Below are positions 43,452 through 52,232 of a stretch of DNA of 64,000 nucleotides, piece after piece. The notes under the pieces are model-generated. The model did no database searches. It was not told the origin of the DNA and saw only the letters and a program-made list of their open reading frames with translations. The translations under genes were made by a program, and so were the position numbers. The DNA is taken from positions 156,241 through 220,240 of the forward strand of contig CAZALE010000004.1 of NCBI GenBank assembly GCA_964486055.1, given 5' to 3'. The stretch comes from J014 sp964486055 (GTDB taxonomy: Bacteria; Acidobacteriota; Blastocatellia; Pyrinomonadales; Pyrinomonadaceae). The first letter of the stretch is position 1; each line of letters opens with the position of its first letter.

Positions 43452-44489
43452 TCAGCTCGGATTAGTTTGACGCTTTCTCCCAAAAAACCAGGCTACAAAT
43501 ATAGAAACGACGTATAAAATAATCATAGGCAAGGCAAACAACAACATGTTAGGTATATCCCCTGTAGGTGAGACGACCGCGGCTACAATCAGTATTACGA
43601 TAACTGCAACTCTCCAACTTTCGACTAACATCCTTGCATTTACAAGCCCAATCCTAGCGAGCACATACGTTATTGCAGGCATTTGGAATATTATGCCCAT
43701 GGCAAGCATTATGAGAGTTATGAAATCAAAATAATCACTGGCACGTAGCATTAAACGAAAATCCTCACCCAAGAATAGTAAATACTTGACCGCAGGAGGA
43801 AATAAAACATAATAAGCAAACGCCGCTCCAACCACAAATGAAATACTAGAGAGAAAGATCAGCGGAGTTACATAAGCTCTCTCATGTTTATATAGTGCAG
43901 GTGAAACAAACGCCCATATTTGGTAGAGTACGAATGGAATCGAAAGAGCTATCGCTGTATACAAAGAAACCGTTACGTACAGTGTAAAGGGTTCAACCGC
44001 AGTTGTTACAATCATTCTCTCTTCAAGACTCGAATCATCTTGACTACTTTCAAACTCTATGGGCAATCTAACTCCTTTCGGTATAATTGCTCCTGCAGAG
44101 AGAATAGGCTCTTCTGTAAATATCCCGATCTTGTCATTATTGTCTCTAGCTACCTTTACTAATACGGCAGCACCGGCGGGTATTAGAACACCACCGATTC
44201 TCGTAGTTTTATCAAAGATATAAACTCCTTTGTCACCTTCCTGTAGATTTGAAATGGATAAAATTTTCTCCTCTCCACTTAATCCCTGAACATTGATCTC
44301 CCTCTGCTGAGCCTCTCTTAGGGCCTGCTTAACTGGAATGGATAAAAAATTGTAAATTCTATCAGAAAAAAACCAACAGACAAAAAAAGATATCCCAATA
44401 AATAAGATCGAATATATTAAACGGCGGCGCAGCTCCTCTAAATGTTCTAGAAAGCTCATCTGCGCCCCTAATTCCTCTTCTCTATCCAT
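43452..44489 (-). CDS. tatC: Sec-independent translocase TatC with long periplasmic insertion
   Basis: A 345-residue TatC; the family is usually about 240-260. The first transmembrane helix (about residues 22-44) and the conserved LYQIWAFVSPALYKHER region (about residues 188-204) are normal. Between them is an extra of about 90 residues (about 62-155), rich in Gly, Ile and Val and likely beta, in the first periplasmic loop. All six helices remain. It forms the substrate-binding part of the Tat translocon. It lies 6 bases after tatA/B. Confidence 0.93.
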   Translation of the reverse strand: MDREEELGAQMSFLEHLEELRRRLIYSILFIGISFFVCWFFSDRIYNFLSIPVKQALREAQQREINVQGLSGEEKILSISNLQEGDKGVYIFDKTTRIGGVLIPAGAAVLVKVARDNNDKIGIFTEEPILSAGAIIPKGVRLPIEFESSQDDSSLEERMIVTTAVEPFTLYVTVSLYTAIALSIPFVLYQIWAFVSPALYKHERAYVTPLIFLSSISFVVGAAFAYYVLFPPAVKYLLFLGEDFRLMLRASDYFDFITLIMLAMGIIFQMPAITYVLARIGLVNARMLVESWRVAVIVILIVAAVVSPTGDIPNMLLFALPMIILYVVSIFVAWFFGRKRQTNPS

Positions 44490-44495
44490 AAATCT

Positions 44496-44945
44496 CTATA
44501 ACCAATATTGCTTTCGATTTTCCGGTTGCACTTTAGGCTCAATTTCATTATTATCCTCTAAGCTTATATTGGATTCCGCCGAGCTATTAAATGTGTTATC
44601 GGATATGAAATTTGAGTCACTAGCAGATCGAGATATTAAGCTTTTATCAACACCTTGACTTTGAGCAGTATCTTCAAATTTAACGGCGTACCTTTCCTCT
44701 GCTATGATAAGATTTTCGTCGAAATTTTTTTTAAAAAACTCTCTTTCTCTTTCCTCTAACTCTATTTCTTGCTCCCAAGCTCTTCTAAATTCCTGCCCAG
44801 CCTTCTTCAAATCTGCAATTGTCTTACCTACTTTCCTGGCGAGCTCAGGTAACCTTTTTGGGCCAAAAAAGATTAATGCAAGAGTCCCGATTAGAATAAT
44901 CTCTTGCCATCCTAACGACTCACCTATGAATATAAAAAGCGCCAC
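44496..44945 (-). CDS. Sec-independent translocase TatA/TatB
   Basis: A 149-residue protein from a GTG at 44945. The N-terminal helix (EIILIGTLALIFFGPKRLPELARKVGKTIADL) holds the F-G-P hinge and an amphipathic helix. The long acidic and Ser-rich tail (about residues 65-149) is closer to TatB than to TatA in length, so its subtype is uncertain. It pairs with TatC, 6 bases downstream. No clear ribosome binding site precedes the GTG. Confidence 0.88.
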   Translation of the reverse strand: MALFIFIGESLGWQEIILIGTLALIFFGPKRLPELARKVGKTIADLKKAGQEFRRAWEQEIELEEREREFFKKNFDENLIIAEERYAVKFEDTAQSQGVDKSLISRSASDSNFISDNTFNSSAESNISLEDNNEIEPKVQPENRKQYWL

Positions 44946-45038
44946 AGTGATCAGTATGACAAAATACTGTGAATAAATAAAGCATTGAAGAATCCAATAA
45001 ATCGACTACCGAAACGCCCTTTAACCTCGATGTACGCT

Positions 45039-45893
45039 TTAACACTTCATCAATCTTTGATATATGTTATCAAGCTCTGAAGAAGCGTAATACTCTATCT
45101 CAATCTTACCACCATTATTTTTTCTATCAGGTATTATCCTCACTCGAGTCCCTAAGTGACGACTAAGTTTCATCTCTGCTGCTTTCAAATTCGCATCTTT
45201 CTGCACAGCATCTTTATGAGTCCGCGGTTCCCGATTAGATGCCTTTTTTGCCAACTTCTCAGCTTCCCTGACCGATAGCTTCTCATCTATTATTTTTCTC
45301 GCCAGATCCCATTGCGAAGTCTCATCGTTTATCGTCAACAAGGCTTTCGCATGACCGACTGATAGCTTGCCCTCCTCTATTAAGGCTTGGATTGCAACTG
45401 ACAACTTTAAAAGTCTTAGATGCGTAGCAATGACCGTGCGATCTTTCCCAACTCTCTTAGCTATACTTTCCTGAGTAAAACCAAATTTATCGATTAGTTT
45501 TCTATAAGCCCTAGCCTCTTCCATCGGATTTAACTCTTCTCTTTGAATGTTCTCTACCAATGCCATTTCTAAAAGCTTTTCATCCGATACATCTCTGATA
45601 ATGGCTGGGATTTTCCGCAGACCAGCGATCTGTGCTGCTCTCCAACGTCTCTCCCCAGCGATTATTTGATATCTTTCCCCTAATCTTCTGACTACAATCG
45701 GTTGAACTACACCATTTTCCTTTATCGATTGTGCTAACTCCTCTAACTCTCTTTGACCAAATCTTACTCTAGGTTGTTCAGAGTTGGGATCAATGAGATC
45801 AATATCAATCTCTAGGAGCGCTTCCCGATCAATATTTGAAAAATTATCGCCTAATAATGCACTCAAACCTCTACCTAACGCTTTTCTAGTCAT
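45039..45893 (-). CDS. parB: Chromosome-partitioning protein ParB
   Basis: A 284-residue ParB/Spo0J. The N terminus (RKALGRGLSALLG), the CTP-binding motif region (IIAGERRWRAAQIAGL), the central HTH (FTQESIAKRVGKDRTVIATHLRLL) and a C-terminal dimerisation segment are in normal order. It overlaps parA by eight bases. It loads onto parS; a near-consensus site lies at 46769-46784. Confidence 0.96.
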   Translation of the reverse strand: MTRKALGRGLSALLGDNFSNIDREALLEIDIDLIDPNSEQPRVRFGQRELEELAQSIKENGVVQPIVVRRLGERYQIIAGERRWRAAQIAGLRKIPAIIRDVSDEKLLEMALVENIQREELNPMEEARAYRKLIDKFGFTQESIAKRVGKDRTVIATHLRLLKLSVAIQALIEEGKLSVGHAKALLTINDETSQWDLARKIIDEKLSVREAEKLAKKASNREPRTHKDAVQKDANLKAAEMKLSRHLGTRVRIIPDRKNNGGKIEIEYYASSELDNIYQRLMKC

Positions 45894-46647
45894 GATTCAA
45901 TATCTCCTTTGCCAGTTGAATGTAACTTTCAGCTCCTCTCGATTTGATATCATAAAGTATTATCGGCTTTCCATAACTCGGAGCCTCTGCTAACCTCACG
46001 TTGCGTGGTATCACAGTTCTAAAGACTTGCCTACCATAAAAATCCCTCAAGTCTTTGGCAACAGCAGCAGAGAGATTAGTTCTCTCATCATACATCGTGA
46101 GCAACAGGCCTTCAATTACTAATTGTGGATTTAAGGCTCTCCTGAGCCTAGCTAAAGTATCAAACAGCTCCGTTATTCCCTCCAGTGCGAAATATTCACA
46201 CTGAATTGGCACTAATAATGAGTCAGCAGCAGTTAAACTATTTACCGTTAGTAAACCCAGCGACGGCGGACAATCAACTATTATAAAATCGTAGCTTTCT
46301 TTCACCTGACTCAATATCTTCTTAAGGACGAACTCACGTCCCTGAACATCTACTAATTCAACCTCTGCCCCAGCAAGATTTTTATCAGAGGGCAGTACCC
46401 AAAGCAGTGGCAGCTCTGTGGGATAAATAGCATCCTCCAATCTTGCTTTTCCTACAATCACATCATATAAGGACTTTCTTCGCTCCAGCCTGGAAAACCC
46501 ACATCCTGAAGTAGCATTCGCTTGCGGATCCGAGTCCACAAGTAAGACCCTCCTCTCCTCGATTGCAAGACTTGCTGCCAGATTTATTGCAGTTGTAGTC
46601 TTACCAACTCCTCCCTTTTGATTTGCTATCGCAATTATTCTGCCCAT
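45886..46647 (-). CDS. parA: Chromosome-partitioning ATPase ParA
   Basis: A 253-residue ParA/Soj ATPase from the ATG at 46647 (a TTG at 46665 is less likely). The deviant Walker A is KGGVGKTTTAINLA and the second motif is VDSDPQANAT, followed by IIVDCPPSLG. It segregates chromosome origins with ParB. mnmG lies upstream, 152 bases away, with no rsmG between, although mnmG-rsmG-parA-parB is a common order. Confidence 0.96.
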   Translation of the reverse strand: MGRIIAIANQKGGVGKTTTAINLAASLAIEERRVLLVDSDPQANATSGCGFSRLERRKSLYDVIVGKARLEDAIYPTELPLLWVLPSDKNLAGAEVELVDVQGREFVLKKILSQVKESYDFIIVDCPPSLGLLTVNSLTAADSLLVPIQCEYFALEGITELFDTLARLRRALNPQLVIEGLLLTMYDERTNLSAAVAKDLRDFYGRQVFRTVIPRNVRLAEAPSYGKPIILYDIKSRGAESYIQLAKEILNHD

Positions 46648-46768
46648 TTCAGCAAAAACTAGCAATAAAATATCATAAAACTCTCTTTGCTAAAATACTC
46701 AGATTCTTGATTTTGATATTGATTTAGTGCGGTCATTTACAAATTCAAGGTTAAAGCGGAAAGCAAAT

Positions 46769-46784
46769 TGTGTTACGTGACACA
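46769..46784. promoter_or_regulatory. parS-like centromere site
   Basis: TGTGTTACGTGACACA matches the canonical parS TGTTTCACGTGAAACA at 13 of 16 positions and is nearly palindromic. It lies between mnmG and parA, a usual place for parS. Confidence 0.65.
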
Positions 46785-46799
46785 ACTAGCTACCTGTGA

Positions 46800-48686
46800 T
46801 TAAACTAGTGTTCTTTCTTTTTTAATGGCCAGTAAATGAACCAAAACCGTTGAGATTGCTGCAGGGGTTAAACCATTTATCTTTCTGAGCTGACCAAACG
46901 TTTGTGGTTTTACGCGATTTATCCTTTCTAACATTTCTCTCGATAAACCTGAAATCTTATTGAAATCAAAATTCTCAGGGATTTTCAGATTATCATGTTG
47001 ATATACCCTCTCATATGCCGCCATCTGATTTTCTATATAACCTTTGTACAAAATGTCAGCCATCGCAGATTCTAGATCCTTCAGTGAGGCTTCAGATCTT
47101 ATTGGCTCAGGTAATAGTTTGTAGATTAGCTCGATAGTAACCCCCTGTCTCTGAAATAGCTGTGCCAGAGAAATTGAATCGCCTAAATCACAATTAAGTA
47201 GTTGCGATAGTGAGGCATATTCAATTGATGAGCGCTTAAATCTTGTATTCTCAAGTGTCTTATGTAATTGTGCGATTAAATTTCGACGGCGGTTAAATCT
47301 TTCCCAATCATCATCACCTATTAATCCCAGGTCACGCCCCTTAGGCATTAATCTGCGATCAGCATTATCGTGCCTCAGCCAAAGTCTTGCTTCCGCTCTT
47401 GAGGTAAAAATCCTATAAGGCTCATCAACTCCATCGCGTATTAAATCATCGATCAAAACTCCTATGTAAGCTTCATCTCTTCTCAACTGAAATGTTCCTC
47501 TACCAAGAACTTGAAGGGCAGCATTGATTCCAGCGATGAGCCCTTGACATGCAGCTTCCTCATAACCAGTAGTGCCGTTGATTTGACCAGCAAAGAAGAG
47601 ACCTTTTATTTTGATCGTTTCCATTGTCGGCTTTATTTGCCTCGGGTCAACAAAATCATACTCTATGGCGTATCCAGGCCTTATTATCTTGACTTCTTCC
47701 ATTCCAGGAATCATTCTGACAAGTTCCTGCTGAAGCTCTGCTGGTAACGAAGTTGAAAATCCGTTTAGATAAACTTCGTTAGTATTATGACCTTCAGGTT
47801 CCAAAAATAGTTGATGTCGATTTTTATCAGCAAATTTTACAACTTTATCCTCGATCGAGGGACAGTAACGAGGACCTATGCCCTTTATTTTGCCTGAGTA
47901 CAGAGGCGAGAGATGTAAATTCTCTCTTATTTTTTGATGCAAAGCCTCTGTAGTGTATCCGATGTAACAAGTTATCTGAGGCTGTTCAATTTTATCCGTA
48001 GAAAACGAAAACGCTACTGGATCTTCATCGGCAGGTTGAGGTTCGAAAGCATCCCAGTTTATTGTTCTTCCATCCAGCCTCGGAGGAGTACCGGTTTTCA
48101 ATCTGCCAACCGGAAAACCTAATCTTCTTAAACTTTCAGCCAGCTCTATGGAAGCTGGTTCACCAGCTCTACCAGCGGTGTATGTTTTTTTTCCGGTATG
48201 GATGGTACCGTTAAGAAAAGTTCCCGTTGCCACCACAACAGATTTTGCTCCTATTCTACGGGTATCTTGAAGTTCTACTCCGATTATTCTATCATCCTTT
48301 AAGATGAAATCGACTACCACTCCCTGCCTTAGATGTAAGTTCGATATTCCCTCAAGGGTACGTCTCATTTCTAATCTATACAAACTCCTATCGGCTTGCG
48401 CGCGGGGACTTCGAACCGCTGGTCCCCTTGATCTATTCAACAAGCGAAACTGTATACCAGTTCGATCAATGACACGTCCCATCACTCCACCTAAAGCGTC
48501 AATCTCTCTAACTAAATGTCCTTTGGCGATACCTCCGATAGCTGGATTACAGGACATCTGGCCTATAAGGTCTAGATTTATTGTTACTAAAGCTGTTTGG
48601 GCTCCTAGTCTTGCCGCTGCCGCTGCCGCTTCACAACCAGCATGTCCTGCACCGATCACAACTACATCGAACACTTCATCAAACAT
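46800..48686 (-). CDS. mnmG: tRNA uridine-5-carboxymethylaminomethyl modification enzyme
   Basis: A 628-residue MnmG (GidA). The FAD-binding motif is VVIGAGHAGCEAA, followed by the MSCNPAIGGIAKGHLVREIDALGG block, and GTFLNGTIHTG and GLFFAGQINGTTGYEEAA further on. With MnmE it modifies the wobble uridine of several tRNAs. It is near parAB as in many genomes. Confidence 0.97.
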   Translation of the reverse strand: MFDEVFDVVVIGAGHAGCEAAAAAARLGAQTALVTINLDLIGQMSCNPAIGGIAKGHLVREIDALGGVMGRVIDRTGIQFRLLNRSRGPAVRSPRAQADRSLYRLEMRRTLEGISNLHLRQGVVVDFILKDDRIIGVELQDTRRIGAKSVVVATGTFLNGTIHTGKKTYTAGRAGEPASIELAESLRRLGFPVGRLKTGTPPRLDGRTINWDAFEPQPADEDPVAFSFSTDKIEQPQITCYIGYTTEALHQKIRENLHLSPLYSGKIKGIGPRYCPSIEDKVVKFADKNRHQLFLEPEGHNTNEVYLNGFSTSLPAELQQELVRMIPGMEEVKIIRPGYAIEYDFVDPRQIKPTMETIKIKGLFFAGQINGTTGYEEAACQGLIAGINAALQVLGRGTFQLRRDEAYIGVLIDDLIRDGVDEPYRIFTSRAEARLWLRHDNADRRLMPKGRDLGLIGDDDWERFNRRRNLIAQLHKTLENTRFKRSSIEYASLSQLLNCDLGDSISLAQLFQRQGVTIELIYKLLPEPIRSEASLKDLESAMADILYKGYIENQMAAYERVYQHDNLKIPENFDFNKISGLSREMLERINRVKPQTFGQLRKINGLTPAAISTVLVHLLAIKKERTLV

Positions 48687-48788
48687 ATGAACCTCTAACT
48701 GAAAATTATAGCAGTAATTTACTAAAGAATCGTAAACCTACACTTTGTGTATGCGCATTGCTTAAATTCTAACTTTTCAGCAGAGAAC

Positions 48789-50498
48789 CTAGTTGCCTAA
48801 GATTTTCCGTCTGAAAATATTGTAAATCTTTTCTACTTCCTCGACCTTCAGGATTTTTGCGGAAAAGAAGAAGACCATGATGCCTAAGGCTATGGGCAAA
48901 AATGCTTCTAAAATTTTGTAGAAAAGATTTGCTGCTTCTAATTTTGTGTGGAGAAAAACATAGGTTAGCCAGCAGCAAACCGACATCAGAAGTGAGGAGA
49001 TCAGTATTCGCAGAAAGGATGAGGTTATCTTCCTGCCGTTCAGCCTCTTGATTTTATATCTCATCACGATGAATAGAATTAAAAAATTAACTAAGGCTAC
49101 ACTGGAAGTTGAGAGGGCGACACCCACGTGGGCAAGTCCATAAGGATTTCTTTCAGAGACAGCGAAGTCGGCTAGAAAATTCCTAAATGAATAGGAGGTT
49201 ATTGCATTCACTAAAATGGAAAGTAAGGCCACGATCATAGGAATCTTGGCATCATTCAAGGCATAAAAAGCGGGCGACAAAACCTTTATAGCGGCATATC
49301 CCGTTAATCCTATGGCATATCCAGTTAGTGCCCATGCAGTCATCGGCACATCCGCTTCAGTAAATGCTCCACCATGAGAGTAAAGCAACCTTATTATCGG
49401 TTCACCCAGAACTATTAATCCGCATGCTGATGGCAACGTCATTAAAAAAACTAGACCGAGCGACTCTGCAAGGGTATTTCGGAAATCCCCAATTTTCCCT
49501 TCGCTAGCTAATCTGGAGAGCACTGGGACCGAGGCAGTGCCGACAGCAACACCAAAAAGACCTATAGGAAATTGCATAAGTCTAAAAGCATATTGTAGCC
49601 ATGAGACTCCTCCTTCGATTCCCGAGACAAAGAACGTGTTGACCATAACGTTTATTTGAACCGCACTGGTGCCAATAATGGCTGGAGTCATTAATTTCAT
49701 AACTCTCTTGACTCCCTCATCGGTAAAGCTGATAGTTGCTGAAAATCTGAATCCCACTTTCAGAAGCGAAGGAACCTGCATGAGAAATTGAGCAGCTCCA
49801 CCTATTAAAGTTCCTATTGCCATTCCAATTATTGCCCACTGGGCCCGCTCAGACGGGACAAGGTTCTTATCGATGGATTTCTCCCATCCGCCTCCCGATA
49901 GCCAATAAGCGAATGCCAATCCTAAAACTATAGAGACGATGTTGAAAACTGTGGAAGCAGAGGCCGGGACGCCAAAAATTCCCTTTGTGTTGAGCACTCC
50001 CATTGCGACAGCGGCTAAAGCAACAAATAAAATGAAAGGAAACATTATTTGCGTGAGGGTGGTTGCTAGTGCAGCTTTCTCTGCCGAAAATCCATCCGCA
50101 ATTAAATTGACAAACTTATCTGAGAAGATAATACCAATAATTGTTATAACACTTAAGACTACAGCTAGAGCATTCATCACCAGAGCTGCTAATCGCCATG
50201 CCTCTTTCTCCGTTTTGTTAATCTGATAATCCGTAAAAACCTTTACAAACGCAGCAGATAGAGCCCCCTCGGCAAATAAATCCCTTAGAACATTGGGAAT
50301 ACGAAATGCTACCTGATAAGCGTCATTTAAAAATCCAGCTCCAAAATAATAAGCAAATACTTGTTCTCTAACCAAACCCATTATTCTAGAAAACATTACG
50401 GCAATAGAGACAATACCTGCGGAGCGTGCTACACTTTTTTGCGTAGTTGACTTTTCCTTGTTTTTCTCTTCGATATTTTTCAATGCATTTTCATTCAT
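48789..50498 (-). CDS. murJ: Lipid II flippase
   Basis: A 569-residue MurJ/MviN with about 14 transmembrane helices. The N-terminal block reads SIAVMFSRIMGLVREQVFA, followed by DAYQVAFRIPNVLRDLFAEGALS. The remainder has the repeated hydrophobic segments of the MOP superfamily. It flips lipid II for peptidoglycan synthesis. Located downstream of a PBP4-like gene and its terminator, so it probably has its own promoter. Confidence 0.95.
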   Translation of the reverse strand: MNENALKNIEEKNKEKSTTQKSVARSAGIVSIAVMFSRIMGLVREQVFAYYFGAGFLNDAYQVAFRIPNVLRDLFAEGALSAAFVKVFTDYQINKTEKEAWRLAALVMNALAVVLSVITIIGIIFSDKFVNLIADGFSAEKAALATTLTQIMFPFILFVALAAVAMGVLNTKGIFGVPASASTVFNIVSIVLGLAFAYWLSGGGWEKSIDKNLVPSERAQWAIIGMAIGTLIGGAAQFLMQVPSLLKVGFRFSATISFTDEGVKRVMKLMTPAIIGTSAVQINVMVNTFFVSGIEGGVSWLQYAFRLMQFPIGLFGVAVGTASVPVLSRLASEGKIGDFRNTLAESLGLVFLMTLPSACGLIVLGEPIIRLLYSHGGAFTEADVPMTAWALTGYAIGLTGYAAIKVLSPAFYALNDAKIPMIVALLSILVNAITSYSFRNFLADFAVSERNPYGLAHVGVALSTSSVALVNFLILFIVMRYKIKRLNGRKITSSFLRILISSLLMSVCCWLTYVFLHTKLEAANLFYKILEAFLPIALGIMVFFFSAKILKVEEVEKIYNIFRRKILGN

Positions 50499-50574
50499 AC
50501 ACTAAAAACCCTCAAAAAGCCCGAGGAGTCAGAGCTAAAAATTATTTCATAGATCATCATCATCAGCAAAAATT

Positions 50575-50601
50575 AAAAGCCGTAGGATGCCTACGGCTTT
50601 T
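50575..50601 (-). terminator. Terminator after second PBP4-like gene
   Basis: A 12-bp perfect stem (AAAAGCCGTAGG / CCTACGGCTTTT) with a 3-base loop, followed on the minus strand by AATTTTT. Confidence 0.9.
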
Positions 50602-50626
50602 AGTTTGTGATAGTCAAATTGTGTAG

Positions 50627-52039
50627 TTAATTACCCATCAAGGATGAATTACCGAGAGATAAGTCTTTGGGCAATATTATCTGAGTTTTTGCAAGTCTCT
50701 GAAGCATTCCCATTGAAGAATAGCCGAGATTTGCTGGGCCTCCAAGTTCATTTTGAACAGCATGAATGTAGGCATCCTGAAGCCTACGAAATCGTGCTAC
50801 ACTTCCACGCTGATTGAAAATAACGAACAGCAGTTTTCCACCCATCCTTGTTTGTATCTCACCTGTAAGTGAGCTAACTCCACCATCGGTATTACCCAGC
50901 GTTCCAGTTTTTCCGACAATACTACCAACAGAATAAATATCATTAAATCTGTGTTGCAAAGTTCCTGGATCAATCCCAGCAACGGGCATTACATCAGCGA
51001 AAGTCATTCCATATCTGAAAAGCTCAGCTCGAAATACTCTGAGGAGTTTCATCATGGCTCTGGGAGTAACTCTATTTATGCCCAATCCACTAGAGGTTTG
51101 AATGTAAAACTCGTTAGCTCCTACTCCAGTATCTCGCTGCACGATACTAGCAACCACGTAAGCCCCACCCAAAACGTCCCCTAATCTTTCTGCTACGAAA
51201 TTATGCGAAAAACACATCATGAATTTCACGATTTCTCGCAAAGGGGCTGATTCATGAATCATCAACAAACTCGCATTTCTGGGGACTTCTGCGACGTATG
51301 CTCTTCCTGTGATGTAAACACTCGGTGTAGAGGGTGAATTATTTCTGCCCGAGTAGTATAGGTGATCAAGCCATGCTTGTGTAGCCGTTGCACTCCTACG
51401 ACTCGCATCTAACGTTGAGTGTAAAATATTCGCAGAGCTCTGGGCAGATGACACATATGCTATTGAAAACTTGTCACTCACAATCAAATCGCCTCTGACC
51501 TCTCTTATCCCTAGTTTATTCAAGGTTTCAGCAATTGACACTGCATGCTGAAAATGAAACATTGGATCACGACCAGTTACGTATAGATTTCCGAGAAGTA
51601 CGCCATTAGAGGAGTCTATTTTTCCATCAGTAAACACGTATGTAGGAAAGCGATAGTCAGGCCCAAACGACTTTAAGATGGCATAAGCTGTCGCAATTTT
51701 AACATTTGAGGCAGGATTCAATGGTGTGTCAGCATTAACCTCTCTTATGACCTTACCATCTAGAGTCTCGACTAATATTCCCGTTTGACCGGGAAATGAA
51801 ATGTCTAAGCTGGAAAAGGTCGGGACATCGACGGTGTTTGAAGAGTTCTCAATCGAAGATCTACCATTATTTATGCTAGAGGGCGTTGCGATACTAGTCT
51901 TTTTTACAAGCGGTGTCGGAGTCGGTTTTATTTCTATAGGCTGTAGAAATGGAGGCGGTCCATTCTGTGCCACCCCATTTTCTAATAGCGCCAAGATAAA
52001 CAATAAAAGTAAAATTACATTCTTATAAGTCCTAAGCAT
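50627..52039 (-). CDS. Secreted PBP4-like D-Ala-D-Ala carboxypeptidase homologue
   Basis: A 470-residue peptidase S13-like protein. The signal peptide ends near GVAQ and a Pro/Thr-rich linker follows. Motif one is SNVK (residues 111-114) and the KTG motif is GKTGTLG. The second motif region reads SSGLGINRVT, close to the SGLSRxN of PBP4 but lacking its full pattern. The large insertion domain is shorter than in typical PBP4. It is thus a divergent family member, perhaps with altered specificity. A paralogue is encoded at 28637. Confidence 0.85.
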   Translation of the reverse strand: MLRTYKNVILLLLFILALLENGVAQNGPPPFLQPIEIKPTPTPLVKKTSIATPSSINNGRSSIENSSNTVDVPTFSSLDISFPGQTGILVETLDGKVIREVNADTPLNPASNVKIATAYAILKSFGPDYRFPTYVFTDGKIDSSNGVLLGNLYVTGRDPMFHFQHAVSIAETLNKLGIREVRGDLIVSDKFSIAYVSSAQSSANILHSTLDASRRSATATQAWLDHLYYSGRNNSPSTPSVYITGRAYVAEVPRNASLLMIHESAPLREIVKFMMCFSHNFVAERLGDVLGGAYVVASIVQRDTGVGANEFYIQTSSGLGINRVTPRAMMKLLRVFRAELFRYGMTFADVMPVAGIDPGTLQHRFNDIYSVGSIVGKTGTLGNTDGGVSSLTGEIQTRMGGKLLFVIFNQRGSVARFRRLQDAYIHAVQNELGGPANLGYSSMGMLQRLAKTQIILPKDLSLGNSSLMGN

Positions 52040-52082
52040 ATTTATCCTCCGATTTACGCTTGGTATTTAAAGTCTGGCTGCC

Positions 52083-52099
52083 CTTCCCTCGAAGGGAAG
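52083..52099 (-). promoter_or_regulatory. Leader hairpin upstream of second PBP4-like gene
   Basis: A 7-bp perfect stem (CTTCCCT / AGGGAAG) with a 3-base loop, lying just after the predicted transcription start and about 45 bases before the start codon. Confidence 0.5.
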
Positions 52100-52107
52100 A
52101 CTCGTCA

Positions 52108-52138
52108 ATTATAGCACGGCATCTTTGCGTTTTGCCAA
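52108..52138 (-). promoter_or_regulatory. Promoter of second PBP4-like gene
   Basis: On the minus strand, TTGGCA (52133-52138), a 19-base spacer and TATAAT (52108-52113). The bases TGC before the -10 make it an extended -10 element, which could compensate for the long spacer. Confidence 0.6.
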
Positions 52139-52232
52139 GCGTATTGTCAATTCATCTGCCAAAACTGACGATATTTTAGATGACGTTTTGCTGAAATGGT
52201 CAACCAGCTTTCGTAATTTATTATGTCACCAA

